A DNA stretch of 64,000 nt from Cytobacillus luteolus (GTDB lineage Bacteria > Bacillota > Bacilli > Bacillales > Bacillaceae_L), in assembly GCF_017873715.1 (NCBI RefSeq), contig NZ_JAGGKM010000001.1, forward strand, positions 434,001 to 498,000, in the 5' to 3' direction. Position 1 is the first letter of the stretch. Each line of letters begins with the position of its first letter. Made by a program: the position numbers and the translations under genes. A model generated the notes under the pieces. That model saw only the letters and a list, made by a program, of their open reading frames with translations. It was not told where the DNA came from and ran no database searches. Of the stretch, positions 16,198 to 23,464 are shown piece by piece.

Positions 16198-16209
16198 TGA
16201 GTGTCAGGG

Positions 16210-16242
16210 GAAAACAAAAACTCCTTAATCGTTTAAGGAGTC
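16210..16242 (-). terminator. Terminator of ric
   Basis: ACTCCTTAA/TTAAGGAGT hairpin followed by TTTTGTTTT on the minus strand. Confidence 0.85.
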
Positions 16243-16257
16243 TTTGAGATCGACATA

Positions 16258-16965
16258 TTAGAGTTGTGCAGCAGCTCTTGGAAAAAGGATATTATTTTCT
16301 AAGTGAATATGCTGAAATAAATCAGATTCTAAATATTCTAGACGCTGGTAAACAAGTCGGTAAGTACCGCATGCTCCCAGTGGAGGAGTGAAGTCATTCG
16401 TAATTTCACGAATTTCTTTTATAATATCTCCGGCTCCGTCATGATCATCTTCAAGTTCGTTAATTAGTTTTTTCATTTTTTCAAGAGTTTCTGGTGTTGG
16501 ATTGTTTTCATATTCTAAAATAAACGGAAATGCTTCTGTTTCTTCCTTAATTGTGTGTTGCTCTAATTCTGCTTTTAACTGGTTAAAGAGAGAATGAATT
16601 CTAGCGAGATGTTTATGCTCTGCGCCATGAACACGTAAAACCTTTGTGACATAAGGAGTAAGCTGAGGTAGCTCCTCATTTAGGTAACGATGATGCTTAT
16701 TAATAATGTGTTCAATTAACTCGCTGTAAGAAGCATTTGCCCAGTCAATCTCCCGTTCATTACGTTCTTTCATATCGTAATAAAGTTCATTCAAACGACT
16801 TACTACTTCCTCAGCAGATAAATTTCTCTCCTGTATAGCATCTATAAGTGGTCGATTTCCTCCACAACAAAAGTCAATTCGATAAGATTTAAATAGGTCC
16901 CCAGCTTTAGGAAACTTTGTTACAACTTCACCAATGATAGATTGTTCAGTAAAAACGTGTTCCAT
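16258..16965 (-). CDS. ric: Iron-sulfur cluster repair di-iron protein RIC (ScdA/YtfE)
   Basis: 235 residues from the ATG at 16965 with GGAGG 8 bases upstream. The N-terminal ScdA_N domain has the diagnostic RIDFCCGGNRPL (Cys33-Cys34). Residues about 80-230 form a hemerythrin-like four-helix bundle with spaced His/Glu ligands (HIINKHHRYL, HGAEHKHL, HTIKEETEAFPF, HIHLENNILFPR). RIC proteins rebuild Fe-S clusters damaged by NO or peroxide. An Fnr-type box precedes it at -41.5. Confidence 0.93.
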   Translation of the reverse strand: MEHVFTEQSIIGEVVTKFPKAGDLFKSYRIDFCCGGNRPLIDAIQERNLSAEEVVSRLNELYYDMKERNEREIDWANASYSELIEHIINKHHRYLNEELPQLTPYVTKVLRVHGAEHKHLARIHSLFNQLKAELEQHTIKEETEAFPFILEYENNPTPETLEKMKKLINELEDDHDGAGDIIKEIREITNDFTPPLGACGTYRLVYQRLEYLESDLFQHIHLENNILFPRAAAQL

Positions 16966-17033
16966 GAGTAGTACCTCCAATTGTTATTAAATTTGGTTCT
17001 AAACATAGAATAACGTGATTGGTTATTTTAAGA

Positions 17034-17049
17034 GGTGATTCAAATCACA
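17034..17049 (-). promoter_or_regulatory. Fnr-type box of ric
   Basis: GGTGA-N6-TCACA. The centre is 41.5 bases from a predicted start at 17000, with TATTCT at 17012-17007 as the -10. Confidence 0.72.
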
Positions 17050-17075
17050 CTATGAGTTAATTTTTTATCACTATA

Positions 17076-17091
17076 TGTGATAACCATCACA
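17076..17091 (+). promoter_or_regulatory. Fnr-type box of the moeA operon
   Basis: TGTGA-N6-TCACA. The centre is 41.5 bases before a predicted start at 17125 with TACTAT as the -10. It lies back to back with the ric box, 26 bases away. Confidence 0.78.
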
Positions 17092-17240
17092 AACCGATAG
17101 AAAGAATGTTGCTACTATAGATATAGTGGGAAAAGGGTGTTCAACAACACAAGGTAACACTCTTTATTTTGAACAAACGAAAGAATGAAGTACAATAGAA
17201 TGTAATCTAAAATAGTTTGAGATATAAGGAGATAGTAAAA

Positions 17241-18509
17241 ATGGTAGAAAAACGTACGCCTATTCCTGTACATGAGGCTGTAGAAAAAATCATGTTCTTT
17301 GCAAGCAGTGGAGAGACCGAACTAATCCCTCTAGAAGAATGCTATGGGAGATTTCTAGCTGAGGATCTAAAGGCAGACCATGATGTTCCACCCTTTGACC
17401 GTTCTCCATATGACGGGTTTGCAATTAGGTCTGAGGATACGAAACTAGCCAATCAGTCCAACGCTGTTGAATTTGAAGTTATAGAAGAGATTGGTGCGGG
17501 TTCTGTAGCGAAGCAGGAAGTCGGTGCCTTTCAAGCTATTCGAATTATGACAGGTGCACAAATGCCAATCCAATGTGATGCAGTGGTCATGCTTGAGTTA
17601 ACAAAAGAATATGAGCGAGATGGCCGTAAATATATGTCATTAAAAAGACAATTACAATCTGGTGATAATATTTCTTTTCAAGGTGAAGATACCCAAAAGG
17701 GGAATGTCTTGGTTGAAAAGGGAACAAGAATTAACCCAGGAGTGTCGGCACTTTTAGCTACGTTTGGTTATGACAAGGTGTTAGTTGGAAGAAAGCCAAC
17801 CGTAGGAATTTATGCTACTGGAACTGAATTACTTGATGTCCATGAAGGGCTTGTCCCAGGAAAAATTCGAAATAGTAACTCATATATGATTCGAAGCCAA
17901 GTCGAGCGTGCAGGTGCTGAGCCTATTTACTTTGGGAAACTTGCAGATGATTTTGATACTTGTTATGAAGCGATTAAGGAAGCCATTGAGAAGGTAGACA
18001 TATTGATTACGACAGGTGGCGTATCTGTAGGTGATTATGATTACCTACCGGATATTTATAAAAAATTAGGTGCAGAAGTACTTTTTAATAAGATTGGAAT
18101 GAGACCTGGTAGTGTCACTACAGTTGCTCAGTTCGAGGGCAAGTTACTATTCGGTTTATCAGGAAATCCTTCAGCGTGTTATGTAGGTTTCGAGTTGTTT
18201 GTTAGACCAATTATACGGACACTGCTAAATAATCCGAATCCGCATTTAAAGAAGATTACAGCTCGACTAGATGTTGATTTCCCTAAACCAAACCCTTTTA
18301 CCCGATTTGTACGTAGTAGCATCTCTTTTAAAGATGGGATGGTTTCTGTTACTCCAAGTGGTTTAGACAAGTCAAATGTTGTCACTTCACTCTCCGGTGC
18401 GAATGCCTTAATGGTGCTTCCAGGAGGAACAAGGGGCTATGAACAAGGAATGCAAGTAGATGTTTTACTACTTGAAGATGAAGAGGGATGTCAATGGCCC
18501 TGGAACTAG
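17241..18509 (+). CDS. moeA: Molybdopterin molybdenumtransferase MoeA
   Basis: 422 residues from the ATG at 17241, nine bases after AAGGAG. Family motifs are DRSPYDGFAIRS, GAQMP, the IRNSNSYMI loop, ITTGGVSVGDYD and FGLSGNPSACYVGF; length and domain order (linker, MPT-binding, beta-barrel) are complete. MoeA inserts molybdate into adenylated molybdopterin. First gene of moeA-mobB-moaE-moaD, each overlapping the next. The leader (17125-17240) has a possible attenuator hairpin. Confidence 0.93.
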   Translation: MVEKRTPIPVHEAVEKIMFFASSGETELIPLEECYGRFLAEDLKADHDVPPFDRSPYDGFAIRSEDTKLANQSNAVEFEVIEEIGAGSVAKQEVGAFQAIRIMTGAQMPIQCDAVVMLELTKEYERDGRKYMSLKRQLQSGDNISFQGEDTQKGNVLVEKGTRINPGVSALLATFGYDKVLVGRKPTVGIYATGTELLDVHEGLVPGKIRNSNSYMIRSQVERAGAEPIYFGKLADDFDTCYEAIKEAIEKVDILITTGGVSVGDYDYLPDIYKKLGAEVLFNKIGMRPGSVTTVAQFEGKLLFGLSGNPSACYVGFELFVRPIIRTLLNNPNPHLKKITARLDVDFPKPNPFTRFVRSSISFKDGMVSVTPSGLDKSNVVTSLSGANALMVLPGGTRGYEQGMQVDVLLLEDEEGCQWPWN

Positions 18510-19021
18510 ATGTACCCGTCATACAGGTAGTTGGCTATCAAAATAGCGGAAAAACAACATATGTTGAAAAGCTAATAAAGCAAGCGACTACACTAGGTTT
18601 AAGAGTAGCAACGGTTAAACACCATGGTCATGGTGGTATGCCTGATATGTTGGATAATGGGAAAGATTCAGATCGACACCGCTTGGCTGGAGCACTGGCA
18701 GCAAGCGTAGAAGGTGATGGTGTTTTACAATTATATTGTAAAAGAGATGAATGGAAGTTAAATGACATTCTTAGTATCTATAAGCATCTCCCAATTGATT
18801 TGGTCATTGTAGAAGGATATAAAAATGAAAACTATCCAAAGGTTGTTTTAGTTCGTAATGAGGATGATATAACTTTACTAGATCGGCTCACGAACATTAT
18901 GGCAGTTATTTCTTGGTTTCCTTTGGAAGAAGAAGTAAAGCAGAGGTTTGTGACATTTAATCTTAGCAATGATGAATCGGTATTACTTATATTACAAGCA
19001 GTGAGGGAAAGACATGAATGA
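18494..19021 (+). CDS. mobB: Molybdopterin-guanine dinucleotide biosynthesis protein B
   Basis: 175 residues. The Walker A motif GYQNSGKTT is near the N-terminus, followed by VKHHGHG and IVEGYKNENYPKV, typical of MobB. It is a GTP-binding accessory of MobA. The ATG at 18494 is preferred over 18488 because GAGGG lies six bases before it. It overlaps the moeA end by 16 bases and moaE by 8 bases. Confidence 0.92.
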   Translation: MALELDVPVIQVVGYQNSGKTTYVEKLIKQATTLGLRVATVKHHGHGGMPDMLDNGKDSDRHRLAGALAASVEGDGVLQLYCKRDEWKLNDILSIYKHLPIDLVIVEGYKNENYPKVVLVRNEDDITLLDRLTNIMAVISWFPLEEEVKQRFVTFNLSNDESVLLILQAVRERHE

Positions 19022-19484
19022 AAAACGGTTTATACTAACGGAAGATATTATTAATATGGAAGAAGTGACAAATAAGGTCATTCGTCGTGAAGCGGGTGCA
19101 GTTACCACTTTTACTGGAACAGTGCGCGAATTTACGAAAAGCAAACGAACACTCTATCTAGAGTATGATGCCTATGTTCCGATGGCAGAAAAGAAGCTTG
19201 AACAGATTGGTGATGAAATAAACGAGAAATGGCCAGATTCAATGGTAGCCATTACGCATCGTATTGGTAGATTAGAGATTTCAGATATAGCTGTTGTTAT
19301 CGCAGTTTCCACACCGCATAGACGTGATGCTTATGAAGCAAATGAATACGCCATTGAACGTATTAAGGAAATCGTACCTATTTGGAAAAAGGAACATTGG
19401 GAAGACGGTGAGATGTGGATAGGAGATCAACTTGAGAAGAAATCCTATCCAACTGGTAAGCCGGAACAGGAGGACTTAGTGTGA
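19014..19484 (+). CDS. moaE: Molybdopterin synthase large subunit MoaE
   Basis: 156 residues. Family features are GAVTTFTGTVREF, LEYDAYVPMAEKKLEQI, HRIGRLEISDIAVVIAVSTPHR, and the catalytic-lysine region VPIWKKEHWEDG. With MoaD it converts cyclic pyranopterin monophosphate to molybdopterin by adding two sulfurs. The ATG overlaps the mobB stop. Confidence 0.93.
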   Translation: MNEKRFILTEDIINMEEVTNKVIRREAGAVTTFTGTVREFTKSKRTLYLEYDAYVPMAEKKLEQIGDEINEKWPDSMVAITHRIGRLEISDIAVVIAVSTPHRRDAYEANEYAIERIKEIVPIWKKEHWEDGEMWIGDQLEKKSYPTGKPEQEDLV

Positions 19485-19714
19485 TTACTGTATTATTTTT
19501 TGCACATCTACAGGACGCAGTTGGACAAGAAAAAGTGATAATGGATAAGGCACCTATTTCGATTGCTGATTTGAAGAAAGAGCTGGTGGAGCTGTATTCG
19601 CTGCCGGGCCTTGAAAATGTGATGTTTGCGATAAATGAGGAATATGCAACAGGTGATGATCTTGTTAATGATGGGGATACTGTTGCTTTGATACCACCGG
19701 TTAGTGGTGGGTGA
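19481..19714 (+). CDS. moaD: Molybdopterin synthase small subunit MoaD
   Basis: 77 residues, ubiquitin-like, ending PPVSGG; the terminal Gly-Gly is the site adenylated and thiocarboxylated before sulfur transfer to MoaE. It starts at a GTG overlapping the moaE stop (GTGA), seven bases after AGGAGG. It closes the operon, with a terminator just downstream. moaA, moaC and moeB, also needed for the cofactor, are not in this window. Confidence 0.92.
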   Translation: MITVLFFAHLQDAVGQEKVIMDKAPISIADLKKELVELYSLPGLENVMFAINEEYATGDDLVNDGDTVALIPPVSGG

Positions 19715-19721
19715 TAAGAGT

Positions 19722-19759
19722 CGACAAGCACGGGGTTGGTGGTGCTTGTCGGTTTTTTT
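19722..19759 (+). terminator. Terminator of the moeA-moaD operon
   Basis: CGACAAGCAC/GTGCTTGTCG hairpin followed by GGTTTTTTT. Confidence 0.92.
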
Positions 19760-19791
19760 GTGTTGGATATTGTGTGAACTGGCTGGTTTAA

Positions 19792-20300
19792 GTTTACGTT
19801 CCGGGAAATAGACGAAATTGGGAAATGAGGTAACGTAAACGGATTTACGTTCCGGGAAATAGACGAAATTGGGAAATGAGGTAACGTAAACGGGTTTACG
19901 CTTTGGGAAATAGCCGAATTTGGGAAATGAGTTCACGTAAACCAGGTTACGTGCCGGGAAATAGCTGAAATCTGGAAATAAGGTAACGTAAACGGGTTTA
20001 CGTTTTGGGAAATAGCTAGAATTGGGAAATGAGGTCACGTAAACGGGTTTACGTGCCGGGAAATAGCTGGAATTGGAAAATGAGGTCACGTAAACGGGTT
20101 TACGTGCCGGGAAATAGCTGAAATCTGGAAATAAGGTAACGTAAACGGGTTTACGTTTTGGGAAATAGCCGAAATTGGGAAATGAGGTAACGTAAACCAG
20201 TTTACGTTCCGGGAAATAGCCGGAATTGGGAAATAAGGTAACGTAAACCAGTTTGCGTTCCGGGAAATAGCCGAAAGCGGGAAATAAGGTCACGTAACCC
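19792..20300. repeat. Ten-copy 51-bp tandem repeat with dyad ends
   Basis: Ten near-identical 51-bp units. Each begins TTTACGT and ends ACGTAAAC, so unit junctions form the palindrome CGTAAAC-GG-GTTTACG. Between the ends, GGGAAATAG and GGGAAATGAG are two internal half-repeats. The units differ by scattered substitutions, some shared by alternating units (for example GTGCCGGG with ATCTGGAAATAAGG). It fills the space between the moeA operon terminator and the NERD gene. Because 51 is a multiple of three, a long minus-strand frame runs through it; I consider that frame non-coding. Confidence 0.92.
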
Positions 20301-20306
20301 AATTTA

Positions 20307-21212
20307 CTAATCTTTAATAATAAAATAGCTAGACTTTCCATACCCAATCATCTTAAATTTACTTAATAGAGTATTACGTATGGATTTCTTAGGAAAGACT
20401 TGCCCACACCATTCCCAAATAGCCTTCGTTGTTATTCTCTCCTCAGGGAAAAGTAAATTAAACTCGATGATACTTCTAAATATTGCACCCGAATATTCTT
20501 CAATATACCCACATTGAGAACATACTAGAGATTCAGTAAAGAAAGTATGACAACATGGGCAATAAATCCCTTTATTAAGCTGTTCATACGTATACTTTGG
20601 TATTCTACTATAAGGAGACTCTTTTAGGTGAAGTGAAAGTAGATGTTTGGAGATTTTCCTATCGTGTGAGGTAACCCCTGACATCTTAAAGGAAAGTTCA
20701 TTTACAAAACGATTTAACTGTGATGGAAATATAATTTGGGGGTTTCGTGGAGCGTTATAAAGGTGAAACTCGGGGTTGATAAAGATAAGAAAAGGTCTAA
20801 CAATACCACTAAATCCTATTTCTTTAAGTAACCGCAGTATTAATGTTTCTGCTCGCTGAAGCTGTAAGATAGGATTTTGTATTTCTGTATCTGAAACAGA
20901 ATACCAACGATCTTTCTCAATATAAAAATCACCCTCATAATTCTTAACTTCGAATAAATAAACTGTGTTATTACTGATAAGTAATGAGTCAATCTGGAAT
21001 ACTTTACTATTTATATCATAGATCAAATCATTTAATGCTAAGTATTTTTCATTAGACAATTGACTAACCAACAAATCAAAATCCAACTCCCCCACAAATC
21101 CTTTCTCAAGGTTCAAACAGTAATTCCGTTCTTTTTCCAAGAGAGACATTCTTGCATTCAATGCCCGAAAAGTCCTCAGTTCCTTTGATTCAACACGCTG
21201 TTTTAAAATCAA
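20307..21212 (-). CDS. NERD-domain protein with C-terminal zinc ribbon
   Basis: 301 residues from the TTG at 21212, seven bases after GGAGG; longer starts overlap the Fnr box region. The NERD (nuclease-related) domain is at about 38-150: GFVGELDFD, QIDSLLIS with Asp75, and LFEVKNYEG with Glu88 and Lys90, a PD-(D/E)xK-like set. A CPCC...CSQC zinc ribbon lies near 230-255. NERD proteins are thought to process nucleic acid, but functions are poorly known. The gene ends 6 bases from the tandem array, with no terminator seen between them. Confidence 0.82.
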   Translation of the reverse strand: MILKQRVESKELRTFRALNARMSLLEKERNYCLNLEKGFVGELDFDLLVSQLSNEKYLALNDLIYDINSKVFQIDSLLISNNTVYLFEVKNYEGDFYIEKDRWYSVSDTEIQNPILQLQRAETLILRLLKEIGFSGIVRPFLIFINPEFHLYNAPRNPQIIFPSQLNRFVNELSFKMSGVTSHDRKISKHLLSLHLKESPYSRIPKYTYEQLNKGIYCPCCHTFFTESLVCSQCGYIEEYSGAIFRSIIEFNLLFPEERITTKAIWEWCGQVFPKKSIRNTLLSKFKMIGYGKSSYFIIKD

Positions 21213-21287
21213 GCGAACACCTCCATTTTGTATTTTCATAATCATTTTATTTTCACATTTCAAAAAAGACAAGCCTTTTTAACACTT

Positions 21288-21303
21288 TGTGACACACATC
21301 ACA
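21288..21303 (+). promoter_or_regulatory. Fnr-type box of the ywiC-like gene
   Basis: TGTGA-N6-TCACA. The centre is 41.5 bases before a predicted start at 21337 with TATACT as the -10. Confidence 0.78.
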
Positions 21304-21362
21304 TTCCAATGAACATCAATTCTTTATACTAAAAGTAACCTATTATGAAGAGGTGACGTACG

Positions 21363-22082
21363 GTGAAACCTTTACTACCAAAACAACATGGTGCTTGGGC
21401 AATGTTGCTAGTACCATTTTTTCTTGGGATGGGATTAGGACAAGTGTCCTGGATTCATATTCCACTATTTATAGGTTGGTTATTCTTATATTTAGCGACC
21501 TATCCATTATTACTGTGTTTTAAAAAAAGGAACAAACAACGTAAGCTGCACATGAAGTGGACCGCTACTTACTTTGTCCCAGTTATTGTTTCTCTGATTA
21601 TAGTCCTACTATATGACTTGCGTTTTGTGTACTTTGGGCTTGTCATGGTTCCATTTTTTATCGTAAATGCCTATTATGCTAAACAAAATAATGAAAGAGC
21701 TCTTCTAAATGACCTATCTGCCATTTGCTCGTTTGGGATTGGTGGTGTAGCAAGTTACTTTGGTGGGACAGGAACGATTGACCTCTTGGCTCTTAGTGTC
21801 TGGGGACTTTCGATGTTGTTTTTTGCAGGAAGTACCTTCTTTGTAAAAACAATGATCCGGGAAAAAGGCAATCCGAAGTATCGCTGGATTTCATGGGGAT
21901 TTCATTTTGGAGTGGTCCTGCTATTCATTGGAAGCGGATATTACCTCTTAACCATTGCTTACCTACCTAGCCTCGTTCGAGCAATATACTTTTACGGTAA
22001 AGCAATTACGATGATGAAGGTTGGTGTCCTCGAAATTGTAAACTCAGCTTTCTTTTTAACCGTCGTTTTACTTGTTATCTAA
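21363..22082 (+). CDS. ywiC: YwiC-like membrane protein
   Basis: 239 residues with about seven membrane segments and the N-terminal signature KPLLPKQHGAWAMLLVPF. In B. subtilis, ywiC sits in the nar/fnr region and is Fnr-dependent; the Fnr-type box here agrees. Function is unknown. It starts at GTG (21363) after GAGGTGA. A bidirectional terminator separates it from the convergent uppP. Confidence 0.85.
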   Translation: MKPLLPKQHGAWAMLLVPFFLGMGLGQVSWIHIPLFIGWLFLYLATYPLLLCFKKRNKQRKLHMKWTATYFVPVIVSLIIVLLYDLRFVYFGLVMVPFFIVNAYYAKQNNERALLNDLSAICSFGIGGVASYFGGTGTIDLLALSVWGLSMLFFAGSTFFVKTMIREKGNPKYRWISWGFHFGVVLLFIGSGYYLLTIAYLPSLVRAIYFYGKAITMMKVGVLEIVNSAFFLTVVLLVI

Positions 22083-22090
22083 AAACAAAA

Positions 22091-22118
22091 AAGTGGTGAA
22101 ATAACCATTCACCACTTC
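22091..22118. terminator. Bidirectional terminator, ywiC-like gene and uppP
   Basis: AAGTGGTGAA/TTCACCACTT hairpin. The minus-strand side runs into TTTTTTGTTTTT. Confidence 0.88.
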
Positions 22119-22122
22119 TTTC

Positions 22123-22953
22123 CTAAAATACGTTAAATAAAACAATCCCACCGCCAACAATAAAGCAATAAATAGCGAAGTAAGCTAAGTTTCCTCTTGC
22201 CATAATTCCCATAAACCACTTTAACGAGAAATAAGAAGCCACTAAAGAGCCAATAAATGCTACAGTGTATGGTAACAGCAAAGTATTCAAGTTAGGGTCG
22301 TTTAAAATATCCGAAAAGCTTAATAACATTCCACCGAAGCTAACAGGAATAAATAGTAAAAAAGAAAAGCGTAGAGCTGTTTCTTGCTTCATACCTAAGC
22401 CCATTGCTGCAACAATGGTTGCTCCGGAACGACTGATTCCAGGTATTAATGCAATGGCTTGAGCACACCCGATAATAATTGCATCTCTTAACGTTAACTC
22501 TGCATCATTTTTTCTTCCACGTAAATTACGAATGAACCAGAGTGCTACCCCTGTAATTAAAAGCGTAATCCCAATTAGTAGAATTCCTTCTTTAAAGAAG
22601 CTGGCAATTTGATCATCGAATAATACACCAATTACACCAGCTGGTATAGTTGCGATAACTAAATAGACAATAAATCGGAAATCAGATTTTGCTTCTACAT
22701 CTCGGGTGGATATGTAACGAAGTCCATTTACGGTTAATCGAATTAAGTCCTCACGATAAATAAGCAAAACTGCTATAAGAGATGCTGCATTAACCAGTAA
22801 CTCAAAACTCATTCCTTCAATAGATATGTCCAAAAAGTGCTGTGCAAGTAAAAGGTGACCGCTTGAGGAAACTGGTATTGGTTCAGTAACCCCTTGAAAA
22901 ACGCCAAGAAACAAGTATTTTAAGAGTAAATATAACTTATCAATTGATTCCAC
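22123..22953 (-). CDS. uppP: Undecaprenyl-diphosphatase UppP/BacA
   Basis: 276 residues from the GTG at 22953, eight bases after GGAGG; a TTG at 22968 overlaps that site and is rejected. Catalytic motifs are [13 protein letters not shown] near residues 21-33 and PGISRSG near 165; about eight membrane helices. It recycles undecaprenyl diphosphate for cell-wall synthesis and can give bacitracin resistance. Monocistronic. Confidence 0.93.
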   Translation of the reverse strand: MESIDKLYLLLKYLFLGVFQGVTEPIPVSSSGHLLLAQHFLDISIEGMSFELLVNAASLIAVLLIYREDLIRLTVNGLRYISTRDVEAKSDFRFIVYLVIATIPAGVIGVLFDDQIASFFKEGILLIGITLLITGVALWFIRNLRGRKNDAELTLRDAIIIGCAQAIALIPGISRSGATIVAAMGLGMKQETALRFSFLLFIPVSFGGMLLSFSDILNDPNLNTLLLPYTVAFIGSLVASYFSLKWFMGIMARGNLAYFAIYCFIVGGGIVLFNVF

Positions 22954-23159
22954 AACTATATCCTCCAATTACGTTTTCATACTCTTTCCATTTAACTACA
23001 TGTCCAGTAACGATGTAAAGTATTGCTTTTCTGTCTATTTATATTTGTCCTATAAGCAAGACATGCAATAAAAATGAGAAAAGGACCTAAATAAAACATG
23101 AAATGAAATACATCAGGAGATAATAGTTCTGTACCATGATAATGGAAGGAGGAATTGTG

Positions 23160-23339
23160 ATGGGACAAAGTCATGAGTTTAGAGCTGGACATAAAGCTCC
23201 AAACAACGGGATTTATGTTGAAATTGGAGAAGAAGGAGACGGAGTTGTTAATCCTAAAAGTATAAAGCTTAAGGCGGGCGATCCGTTTCCGGAAAACTCT
23301 AATGATAAAAGAAAATGGACATATAAAAGAAAACCATAA
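23160..23339 (+). CDS. yjzC: YjzC-family small protein (59 aa)
   Basis: 59 residues starting MGQSHEFRAGHKAPNNG with IYVEIGEEGD and LKAGDPFPENSNDKR, the YjzC pattern conserved in Bacillaceae. Function unknown. The ATG at 23160 lies eight bases after GGAGG. The frame opens 24 bases earlier, but that start lacks a site. A weak terminator follows, then clpB. Confidence 0.88.
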   Translation: MGQSHEFRAGHKAPNNGIYVEIGEEGDGVVNPKSIKLKAGDPFPENSNDKRKWTYKRKP

Positions 23340-23349
23340 GATACAAAAA

Positions 23350-23380
23350 AAGTCATCCTCTAAGCAGGATGGCTTTACTT
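23350..23380 (+). terminator. Terminator of yjzC
   Basis: AAGTCATCCT/AGGATGGCTT hairpin followed by a short T-rich tail. Confidence 0.65.
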
Positions 23381-23395
23381 ATGGGATTTTTAGGA

Positions 23396-23427
23396 TATAA
23401 TAAAATTAAAGGTCAATAATGGTCAAA
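23396..23427 (+). promoter_or_regulatory. clpB promoter with CtsR operator
   Basis: A TATAAT (23396-23401) with a TTTACT 16 bases upstream is followed at once by GGTCAAT-AAT-GGTCAAA (23411-23427). This tandem heptad is the CtsR binding consensus and overlaps the predicted transcription start, so CtsR would repress clpB until heat or protein stress. Confidence 0.85.
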
Positions 23428-23464
23428 CGCTACATAAAACTTCAAATTAAAGGGAGGCTTATAA

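Noticed and set aside
18179-18385. Minus-strand frames inside moeA, clpB, fabF and the ABC transporter genes
   Set aside because: They are antisense shadows of well-conserved coding sequence without ribosome sites.
19792-20300. The tandem array as a CRISPR
   Set aside because: Units are directly adjacent with no unique spacers, and no cas genes are present.
19508-20347. A long minus-strand frame (279 codons) with a 17-residue repeat such as YVTSFPNFGYFPKRK
   Set aside because: It exists because the 51-bp DNA repeat is a multiple of three. It starts at a TTG without a ribosome site inside the NERD gene's end and runs into moaD on the other strand.
22992-23192. 66-codon minus-strand frame with a hydrophobic stretch upstream of uppP
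   Set aside because: No ribosome site before any of its starts, and it overlaps the yjzC start region. A short membrane peptide here cannot be excluded but is not supported.
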